A program made the position numbers and the translations under genes. A stretch of DNA of 35,373 nt from Nemertoderma westbladi (Eukaryota; Xenacoelomorpha; Nemertodermatida; Nemertodermatidae): the NCBI GenBank assembly GCA_032718475.1, contig JAUCBJ010001801.1:1-35373 (forward strand), given 5' to 3'. Shown one piece after another: positions 19,367-28,377 of this stretch; positions within the stretch are counted from its first letter, which is position 1, and every line of letters starts with the position of its first letter. A model generated the notes under the pieces. It was not told the DNA's origin, did not search any database, and saw only the letters and a program-made list of their open reading frames with translations.

Positions 19367-21124
19367 ATGAGCGAACAGATGCCCCAGATTCCAGAGGGAG
19401 AAAGAACACCGCCCCGGACCCCGGACGACACCAACCAAACGATCCGAGAGGCCGCAACGAGACGATACCGGCCCGCCACCCCGGATTCGCCAACGAGGGA
19501 CGATCCGGATACCCAAGCGGAGGGCGGCCAACAACGAGGAGGGAAAGTCAATGAGGAGTCAACGCGAGGTGACGACGGCGGTCGGAGTACCAAAGTCGCT
19601 GGCCAAACACAGGCCGAGGGCGACGAACGGCCCACCAGAACGGCGACGGTGGGTGCCGACGGTACGATGCCGGACGAGGGGGGAAGGTAGAGTCAACGAG
19701 GAGGACGTCGGGATGAGTGATCGCCTGCGATGGGCCTACAACACCACCAAGAAGATGTTAAAGGACGCCAAGGAAGGGAGAAAGGTAGACCAGCCTAAAC
19801 TATATCAGAGGCTAGGTGAGTCTAATAAACACTTTTGTTATTTAGTCCGTTTTGGACAGGGAGAACTGGCGAGTGAGAGGGCAAGGGGGGTTGCCACAGA
19901 ACTATTTCAATTGTGGCGATCCAAGGTGATGGAGGTGGACGTAGTGTACCTAGGGCCTTACTTAGTGGATGCCAGGGGAATTAAATTAGTGGGATGGGCA
20001 GACCCGCAGGATGGCGACTCCGAGGTTAACCCCGAAGATTCGGTATCGTCGGTTAGTAAGAACCCCAGCAAACAGGGGAAAATTAGTAGGACAGACAGGC
20101 GACGGGAGTCCGTCGCAACTGATAAGTCCGCTACATCCTCGGTGAAAGCAAGACGGGTGTTAGAGATAGATCTGGCGTGTGAACTAGACATTGTTGCGCT
20201 AGATCAAAAGGAACTAGAAAGGCAGTTGGACGAGGGAACTGCGTTGCTAGAGAGGGAGAGAGAATTATCGAGAGAGTGTAAAGAGAGGGTCGAGAGGGTG
20301 GCGAGAAACTTTAGAGAGGGAGTATTAGGGAGGATAGAGAGAGAGAGAGGGCAGGCAAACGCTTGCGGGACGATATGCATACCTGGCTGAGGGGGTTAAT
20401 GCAATATCAAGCGAAACAAAAGCGCCGACTAGAACTGGCGAAAACGGGTTTATCGGAGAGCGAGGCTGGTTCGGGTAGTATTTACGAGGAACCAGAGGTG
20501 ATGGAAACCTTTGTTAATACCGCACTTACAGGTACCGGACGACAGACCCAGGACTGGTGTGACCGTAGGGCGGGGGGGGGGGGGGGGGGGGTTAATAATA
20601 ATACGTTTGAGGGAGTTAATATTAATAGTACTGTAATAGATAACCCTAATCAAACCTTTCTTTCAGGAAATAATATTTTACCCAGTAACAATAATCCTAA
20701 TGTTGGTGTGCAAAATAATTTAAATAATAATATAAATAATACCGAACAAAATAATTTACATAATTTAAACTATAATTTAGGTAATAATAATATAATAAAT
20801 AACCCCGAAGAAATTAATCAGAGTAATATCATTAATAATGGTGTAACAAACAAGGGCGAAATTATTAACGGTGCGATTAATACAAATGTAGGGGGAACAA
20901 GCGAGCCAGCGAATGAGAGCCTGCAAGGCCACACAGTTGCGCAGGGAGGAGCGGGGGTGAATAAACCCAGCGAGGGTAGAGATAATGCATCAACTAGAAG
21001 GGGGCGTAGGGGCGAAGTAAGAGGTGATGGAGGGGGGGGGGCTACGGGTACCCCACCACAAGCGATTAGTGGCGAGAGGGGGGGGGGGGGGGGGCAGAGA
21101 ATTCCCACAAGCTTCAACGGGTAA
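19367..21124 (+). pseudogene. BEL/Pao gag leader region (frameshifted)
   Basis: It begins at ATG 19367, 58 bp after the 5' LTR. The reading moves from frame 2 to frame 3 near 19690 and back near 20380, so at least two indels are present. The first part is charged and Pro/Arg-rich. The middle (SDRLRWAYNTTKKMLKDAKE ... KHFCYLVRFGQGELA ... VVYLGPYLVDARGIKLVGW) looks globular but is not recognised. A strongly charged coiled coil follows (RQLDEGTALLERERELSREC), then an Asn-rich tract and Gly-rich tails coded by G runs. This would be the N-terminal Gag or an extra leader protein. The function is inferred from position only. Confidence 0.65.
20592..20900 (+). repeat. Asn-rich, AT-rich coding island in the gag leader
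   Basis: Directly after a G20 run the composition switches to AAT/AAC-rich sequence coding for a tract dominated by Asn (NNN and NL motifs, e.g. VQNNLNNNINNTEQNNLHN). Prion-like, low-complexity protein sequence in an otherwise G-rich element. Confidence 0.7.
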
Positions 21125-21240
21125 TGCGCGCGGCAAGTTAAGTGAGCCGTGGCACCCAACGGCGGGCGAGAGGGGGGGGGGGGTAAAGAATGTCCCACAA
21201 GCGTTGGTGGATAATGCGCGCGGTGAATAAAGTGAACCGC
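21020..21240 (+). repeat. G-run-containing tandem segments
   Basis: Two to three imperfect units of about 95 bp, each with a GCGAGAGGGGGGG-type run, CCCACAAGC and TAATGCGCGCGG. The G runs differ in length between units, which likely accounts for frame loss here. Confidence 0.6.
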
Positions 21241-21319
21241 GGGATAGTAGGGATAGTAGGGGGGGACTGCGAATATCCCCAGGGCCGTCCAACCGGGCAG
21301 AGGGAGAGACGTTGGCGCC

Positions 21320-22147
21320 GTGAGTGGGCGAGCTAGAAAACGTCGAGCCCAATTGGAAGACGGAAGAAGAACAGTGGAGTTTATCCGGGAGGTCGGAGCG
21401 AGATCTCACGAGGAGGAACACTGCACTGAAACGAGACGAAGTGAGGAGAATCGAAGGAGCATTGCTACGGGCAACCAAAGGGGAAGGATGGACAGTGAAC
21501 CGTCAGTAATCGAGATGGAGATGGAGAGCCGATGGGGTCATACTCCGGGAGATTGCCGTCGCCCCAGAGAAACACAACCTGGTGAGATATACCACACACC
21601 GGGAGTGGGGTACAAAGTGTACCGGTACGAGGATGAAGACATGAGAGGGGATCGAAGAGAAACTTCCCATCGGAACGTAGTTGCCGATTGAGAATATGGT
21701 AGTCGCGGGGAGGACTTCTTGGAATATTCGAGAAGATTTAACTTCGGTCCGGAAGGACACAGGCAGACTGCAGGACATACTGTAGGCCTTACTGCACATA
21801 CTATATACTGCATATAGTATAGGCGATAGGGTGGCGCGGACAACGGGATTAAACCCGGAAGTAGCAGCGTACATACTGGTCAGTAGGCAAGAAGTGGATA
21901 GGCCTATACCGGTACCTGCACACCAGTATGACTATAACATGCAGGGGTATAATATATACCCAGGGGAGGAGGGAGGTATTGCCGATAGGTGCATGGGCCC
22001 TAACATGATAACATCAACCCCAGTGCCAAATATAACACTGGTGGGGGGGGGGGGGGGCAGGGTGACATTCCCCCATTGCAGTATCAGCAATACACTTAGC
22101 CAAGAACGAAAACCCCAAACCCCTCAGACCCAAATAAGTCGTGCGAC
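21320..22147 (+). pseudogene. Gag linker region, broken frames
   Basis: Open frames at 21320-21691 (frame 2) and 21831-22181 (frame 3) lie between the gag leader and the recognisable gag core. The first is Arg/Glu-rich (RRSEENRRSIATGNQRGRMD); the second has Tyr/Pro motifs and a G16 run (22041-22056). No domain is recognised. They are probably parts of the same polyprotein. Confidence 0.4.
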
Positions 22148-23212
22148 ATGGAGATATGGAGGGGACTGTTACCCCCGATGATATATCCAACACAAGGAAA
22201 TTCGACTGGCCCGACGGGTGAACCGCACCCAATAGCAAGGGAGTCTGTATCCCAACCATCGAGCGCACTGGAAGTACAGGCGATGGGAATGGCAACACTC
22301 ATCGACGCGCTAAAGACCAGGATCGAGCTACCTCCAGTGGAGCCATTCAAATTCGATGGTAGTAAACCGGAGGAATACCTGCAATTCCGGCGTATGTAAA
22401 GCAATGAAATACTAACGGAGAACTTGACACAGACGGAGTGCCTTAAATACTTACAAGTCTACACAGGGGGGCCAGCATACGACATTCGACAGTCAGTACC
22501 AAGGTATTGAAGGAGGATTCACAACTGCATGGCGAGCCCTGGACAGGGAATTCGGGCATCCTGCGAAGATCATCCGACAAACATTAAGGGAATAACATCA
22601 GGCGGACTACAGGATAACCCTGTCAGCATTAAGACCTTCGTGAATAAAGTCGAAAAGGCGCTGATTGTGTTAAAGACCCTAGATGCACCTTACGAACTCA
22701 ACGCATCGAATAACATCACTACAATAGCGCAGGCACTACCGATCATCTGGCTGAGGAACAAGTGGAGAAAGATCGCCTTTTCCATCCGGGAGAAGAAAGG
22801 TGTGGAGCCAGGGCTGGAGGAGATGTCGAACTTCCTTAACTATGAGGCGGAATTGATTACAGATCCAGTCTACAGCGAGGACAGTTTGGGGAGGGCGCCG
22901 AAAGCTGAATACAACAGGCCTAAACCCAAACACAGTGCGGCGAATGCACTACCAAAATTAAGACAGTCACTACTGTACACGGCAACACAGGGGACTTGTA
23001 GTCCACAGGCGGCTGGGAGTAGGGCCACACTGTGGCAGGGACAGAGACAAAACAACAACACGAACAAATATAATCCCAATACCCCCAGTAGGCCGAGTCC
23101 AAATAACCAAAACACTAAACCGCTAGATATAAATCTACATGCGATACGTGATGCGCTATTCAAGGAATGCTACAATTCAAAATACATAAAAACACATTCC
23201 ATAAGACCATGA
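22148..23212 (+). pseudogene. BEL/Pao Gag core (DUF1759-like)
   Basis: The motif PPVEPFKFDGSKPEEYLQFR followed by a region with CLKYLQVYTGGPAYDIRQ matches the DUF1759 gag-type domain of Pao elements (F.G.p.eY..F, L.yL...l.G.A). The frame is broken at 22397-22399 and again between there and 22529. The second part (VSIKTFVNKVEKALIVLKTL ... LRNKWRKIAF) continues the domain. A Gln/Asn/Pro-rich linker leads to the zinc-knuckle and protease part in another frame. Confidence 0.8.
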
Positions 23213-24321
23213 ACTGCAAGCATTGGCAGGCGTTGCTTAAACAAGATTGGGTAGCCTACGCTGGTATAAATGGACTATGTCATCAATGCATGGTAGGAGA
23301 ACACAGATTCAAAGAGTGTAGAGAAACACCAAGAAAACACGACGAGGTAGATGGAAGTAGAGGCCAAACGATGGCGACAAGCACCATGGGAGCGAAGAGA
23401 AGGGGAACGGTACTACTCGGGGTGGTACCGGTGAGGATAATAGGAGAGATGACGTTAATGTTGATCGACAGCGGAGCAGCGTTCAAACTAGCGGAAAGTT
23501 GGGTGGCCGAAGAGATAGGGTTGCAGACAAGGCCAAGCAAAATGGCGGTAACTACTATCTCGAGTAAGGATGAGGTCTTGAGGATGAGAACGAGACGTTG
23601 TGAAATATCAGCCATAGCACCAGGGTGCGATTATGGGGCGACCATCGACCCCATCAAAATAATAGAATCGATTAATATAAACGCCAGGCGGCCCACAAGG
23701 ATCGAGGTCGAGCAATACCGGTTCCTGGACGATATCGATTTCTCCGTACCTGAACTGGACGTCTCGAAGGTATCTCTCATAGTCGGCATGGACTGCCCGA
23801 CGGCCTACGAGAGACTACGGACCATATTCTGAGGGGATAGGGAGTGAGATCCAATGGCGATTCTTACACCATTCGGATGGACACTTAGCGGCCCAATTAA
23901 GACCAAAATCCCGTTCAGCGTATTGGAATCCTCAGGGTGCATGTTTGCGGGCATAATGAGAGAAATGGAGGATGAAGGAGCAGAGGAGCAACTCAAGAGG
24001 CTGCTGCGGCAGGACTTCGAGGGATTGAAGGAGACCGGGGTCGGGACCTCGGTGGAGGACAAGCAGGCGCTGGAGAGCGTCAAGAACTTGATGAAGTGTG
24101 AAGGGGGGCGGTATACCATAGGGATGGTATGGAAACAACCGAAGTTACCGCTACCAGACAATAAAAGGATGGTGCTGACGAGGCTTCGAAAACTGAAGCA
24201 GACACTCAGGCGGAACCCTGGGGAGGATGAATACATCCACAGGATGATTAAGAAATACATGGACAAAGGGTGGGCGGCCGTGGAGTTACTGGTCGATGAA
24301 CCAAACATGGACAGGACCTAA
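23167..24321 (+). pseudogene. BEL/Pao zinc knuckle, aspartic protease and start of RT
   Basis: Frame 1 opens with a CCHC knuckle, CHQCMVGEHRFKEC (C-X2-C-X4-H-X4-C). A retropepsin of the Pao type (DUF1758) follows, with the active-site motif LMLIDSGAAFKL and later VSLIVGMDCPTAYE. A stop at 23830 interrupts the frame before ILTPFGWTLSGPI, the conserved protease-RT link. The segment ends in KKYMDKGWAAVEL and TAA at 24319. In intact elements protease and RT are processed from Gag-Pol. Confidence 0.88.
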
Positions 24322-24806
24322 TATTTGCCACTGCATATGGCTTTGGACCCTAAGAAGGGTAAACTACGAATGGTGGTCGACGCATTCAAAATTGCCATTC
24401 AAAATGAATGGCAAGAGCTTGAATGATTATTTACAACTCGGGGATAGAGGTACTGTTGAGATTCAGAAATGGAAGACACGCCTTCACATGCGACATTGAA
24501 GGCATGTTCAACCAAGTCCGAGTGATGGAGGAAGACAGCAATAGTCAGCGCTTCCTGTGGTACAACGGTGATGGAGAACCGTCGGAGATACCGATGTACA
24601 AGATGGTAGTGCAGAACATGGGGGCCAAATCGTCCTCATTCACAATGACTACAGCTGTAAGAGATACGGTGGAGGGTAAGGAAGGAGAATACAGTGGGAA
24701 GGCGATCGACATGATTCAACGCGGATTCTATGTGGACGATGGGATGGGATCTGGAAACACAGTTGAAGAAATACTCGAGATAGGGGCAAAGTTCGTGACA
24801 TCCTAA
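24322..24806 (+). pseudogene. BEL/Pao reverse transcriptase core
   Basis: After the TAA, the same frame resumes with YLPLHMALDPKKGKLRMVVD. Two frameshifts within about 60 bp (frame 1 to 2 at MNGKSLNDYLQLG, then to 3 at GIEVLLRFRN) lead into the palm. Motif A is FTCDIEGMFNQVRV, motif B GAKSSSFTM and catalytic motif C RGFYVDDGMGSG. The frame is lost again at 24804. All three catalytic aspartates (one in A, two in YVDD) are retained, so the inactivation is through frame breaks. Confidence 0.9.
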
Positions 24807-25902
24807 AAGGATCCGGGTTCAACCTTACAATATTCCAGTCCAACTCCAAGGAATTCATGGAGGCCATAGAGGATAAACGACCAGAGGCAACGATGGACAA
24901 CCCCACAACGGCCAAGGGACAGATTATGGCAGATAAGAGGGTGGAGTCGCAGCAAAAGGCGCTAGGAATCGTGTGGAACCAGGAGACGGATGAGTTGGAG
25001 TATCAACTAAGTCAAGAGGGCACTGAAATCCATACTAAACAAGGCTATGTATCGTACATAGCAAGGATATACGATCCCCTAGGCCTAGCATCCCGATTGT
25101 TAGTTACGGGGAAGCAAATACTGAAGAAAGTGTATTAGTTAAAGGACGATTGGGATGTGGAGGTCCCGGAGGAAATAAGTAGACAGTGGAACAAGTGGAC
25201 GGGCGTCTTGAGGGGATGGGGACGTACATTTCGCCACGCGTGTACTTCCCCGACGGAGACATGACGGATCTGGATCTGCATATGTTTTCTGATGCATCCT
25301 TGGAAGCATACAGAGTGGCACTTTATTTGGTACAGCGAAAGGGGGCTCATAAGCCCAGGCTTGCGTTTAGTAAAGCGAAGTCGACGCCACCAGATTCAGC
25401 ATCAGTGACGAAACTCGAGCTAACGGCTGCGAGGAGAGGAGTAAGGGTGACAGCATACTTGATGGACACTATACCCAACATAGTGGAGACACACTATTGG
25501 ACAGATTCGATGGTAGTGTTAGGGTGGCTACACAACGAGAAGACACGATACCCTATATTTGTGGCGAACAGGGTAGACGAGATAAGGGCAATGACCAATC
25601 TGGAAAAGTGGCACTACTGCCCAACCGACGACAATCCAGCAGATCTGTTATCGAGGGGCATTGATGCTTTCTCGAGAAAGCAGGAGTTATGGCAGCATGG
25701 GCCGCACTTTCTTAACAATAGGTCAAGCTGGCCACCAATGAGGAAGGTAGACCCAGGTACGGAGGAAGTAGCAGTAGAAGAGGAGGGAGAGGAATCGGAA
25801 GTGGAAGAGATATACAGCCAATTGGCGAGGGAGATTAAGGAGGTGCCACCGAAACCGAGAGAACCATCAACCGACAACCCAACGGATAGGTTGCTCAGTT
25901 AG
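24807..25902 (+). pseudogene. BEL/Pao RT connection and RNase H
   Basis: The segment 24857-25138 (frame 2) carries KALGIVWNQETDELEYQLS and YIARIYDPLGLASRLL, the peptidase A17/Pao linker. From 25186 (frame 1) comes RNase H, with active-site residues in LHMFSDASLEAYRVALYL (D), TKLELTAARRGVRVTAYL (E) and HYWTDSMVVLGWL (D). HYCPTDDNPADLLSRG follows, diagnostic of the clade. An acidic linker ends at TAG 25900. Confidence 0.9.
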
Positions 25903-27357
25903 ATCTCCAGCTGGTACAAGACTAAGAAGCTGGTAGCATATTTGAGGGCCTACGGGGATTTCCTCAGGGGAGTTGGTAAGGATACCAAAACGAGACCCAT
26001 TATCGATCTGGAAGGGGTGGCCAAAGCCGTGATATGATACGAACAAAGGTAGGGGTACGCAGATGAAGTGAACAGAGTCAGCAAGCGCCTTCATCAAGAC
26101 AGCGAACTCAATCCGCTGTCTCCGCAATTGAATGATGACGGGATCCTGGTGATGAATTCCAGAGTGGTAAACAACAACAGCCTAGTCATTCCACCGAAAC
26201 CTATATTAGTCCCCAATAAGTCACCAATAGTCCACCAGATCATATGTGATCGCATAAATCGATACTACATGGAGGTACCAATCAAACCCTGACAGAGATA
26301 CGGAAGACGTTCTGGGTTATCCAACTTAGGAAGAAGGTAAAGGCGGTAGTGGGGCAGTGCCAGACCTGCCGACGGACGAAGAGAGGGCCGTGCAGGAGAT
26401 GGCGCCATTACCGGCCAACAGAGTGAGGCATCACGACCCACCATTTACATACTGCGGCGTGGACATGTTCGGGCCGATTAAGATAAAGGTGATGTGGCAT
26501 ACAGAGAAACGCTACGGCATTATCTTTGTCTGCAATAACACGAGGGCGGTGGGAATAGAACTTGCACAGGACACTACGGCGTCGGCATTTATTAATGCCT
26601 TAGAGAGGTTTGTGACCTGCAGAGGAGGGTCGGTAGAGGTGTTATATTCAGATAACGGGACCAACTTCGTGGGCGCGGAGAACGAGTTGGCCAAGGCTCT
26701 CGACATCCTAGAGGGAGATGATGTCAGGGCGGCGGTGAGGAAACATCTCATAAAGGGGGAGAGGAGAACGCCATACTCGCCACATACATTAGGGTGTATG
26801 GAGAGGCTTGTGGGAAGCTCCAAATGCCTGATGACCAAACTGATGAACAACCATATGGTCACCGAAGACGTATTGAGAACGTGTTAGCCAAATGCGAGGG
26901 GATCATTAATAGCCGACCGCTATATCCTGAGAACGACGACCCGGAATCACTGGACGTCCTAATACCGGTTTATTTACTCATGTTGAGGCCGGTGACGATT
27001 AACATGCGAAGTGTAGATCCAGACGACATACATTTGCGTCAAAGCTGGAAAGTCGCCAAGGCAATAAGTGCGGAGTATTGGACGAGATGGATACAAGAGT
27101 ATCTTCCAACACTACATAAGAGGAGCAAATGGAGGAATACTAGCAGACAACTCAAGAAGGGTGACTTGATAATTGGCACAGACAACACAATTATCAATAA
27201 CCAGTGGAGGCTAGCCAGGGTAGTAGAAACCTACCCCGACGAGGACGGAAGGATTAGGTCGGTGGAAGTGAGGATCGGAGGAAAGATAGGGGCCAAAGAT
27301 AGGAAGACCTACAGGAGGGCGGTAGGAAAGTGTTGCCTATTGGAAGGGTCACCTTAG
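25903..27357 (+). pseudogene. BEL/Pao integrase and DUF5641 tail
   Basis: The zinc-binding HHCC part is spread over two frames: VHQIICDRINRYY, then in the next frame HGGTNQTLTEIRKTFWV and CQTC. The catalytic core has D, D and E in FTYCGVDMFGPI, VLYSDNGTNFVGAENEL and LGCMERLVGSSK (26357-26887). After a frameshift near 26880 the frame runs from CEGIINSRPLYPEN to the C-terminal DUF5641 (QLKKGDLIIGTDN ... WRLARVVETYPDEDGRIRSV) and stops at 27355. The GCMERL motif is usually G[GV]WERL, a minor variant. Confidence 0.9.
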
Positions 27358-27495
27358 AGTTTAATCGTCCAATATATTGGACTGAGGGGGGGTGGGAATG
27401 AGGGTGAGACGCCCTTCCCACACATAAAACAAAAATAATGAAAATATACAAGCAAAATAATAAAATAAGTACTTAGTAATGTAGGTAGTAGATAG

Positions 27496-27895
27496 TAGTA
27501 GGGTACATAGTACTGTAGAACCTGTGGGCACTGAGGGCGCCACGTGAGGAATTGAGGGGTATGTACGCATACCATAGTAATAGGGTACATAGTACCATAG
27601 AACCTGTGGGCACTGAGGGCACCACATGAGGAATTGAGTGGTATGTATGCATACCATAGTAGTAGGGTACATAGTGAGTACCATAGAACCTGTGGGCATT
27701 GAGGGCGCCACATGAGGAATTGAGGGGTATGTATGCATACCATAGTAGTAGGGTACATAATGAGTACCGTAGAACCTGTGGGCACTGAGGGCGCCACGTG
27801 AGGAATAGAGGGGTATGTACGCATACCATAGTAGTAAGGTACACAGTACCATAGAACTTGTGGGCACTGAGGGCGCCACGGAGGGAACAGGGGGG
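27496..27895 (+). repeat. Minisatellite inside the element, 82/86 bp unit, 5 copies
   Basis: Units share GGGTACATAGTACCATAGAA, CCTGTGGGCACTGAGGGCGC and the near-palindrome GGTATGTATGCATACC. Landmarks recur at 27521, 27603, 27689, 27775 and 27857, so spacing alternates 82, 86, 86, 82; the 4 bp difference is a GAGT insertion. It lies between the end of pol and the extra 3' ORF. The open frames on the minus strand are a by-product. Confidence 0.88.
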
Positions 27896-28377
27896 CACGT
27901 GGGTACAGCAGGATAGACCGTGTAGGCCGCACAAAACAGACTACTGTACCGCACAGCCCGTAGTGTAAGTATAGGCTATTTGTTGCAGGGCCAGAAAGCT
28001 GTCTGGTAGGAAGCTAGTGCAGTAATAAAATTATAGCTAGTCTTCCCTGTATACAAATAGAGGGGTTACTTAAGTAAGTAATCCGGCAACAGTTGTTAAT
28101 AGCACAGGGAGGGGGAATATAAATAATATTAAAAATTAATAAATTATAGCAACTGGGGGGAGGGAAATCTAGAATCATAATTAAAGTAACAGACAAATTT
28201 TACAAATTGGAGGAAATTCGCACTTTGGGGGGTATATTTGCAAAACTATACCAAGAAAGTACAACCTAGGACGTAGGCCATTACTGAACGAAACTTATAA
28301 CATCCTGTTTAACGGCCCTCACTTAAATTGAGCCTTTGTAAGGCCCCACCAATTGGGTGAGCGCGGGAAAGTTCGTG
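27896..28377 (+). other. Spacer between pol and the extra ORF
   Basis: About 480 bp, AT-rich in part, with no supported gene. A GGTGAGC donor-like sequence lies just before the ORF start (about 28356-28361). If the extra ORF is expressed from a spliced RNA, as env genes are, its acceptor should be in this spacer; I cannot pick one. Confidence 0.35.

Noticed and set aside
20818-21478. Long minus-strand Pro/Ser-rich frames in the gag region
   Set aside because: They are reverse readings of G-rich coding sequence (poly-Pro from poly-G), opposite to a clear gag-pol polarity.
27354-27954. Three long minus-strand frames with repeated HVAPSVPTGS-type units
   Set aside because: All come from the 82/86 bp minisatellite and end with the array. 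No start context or known domain.
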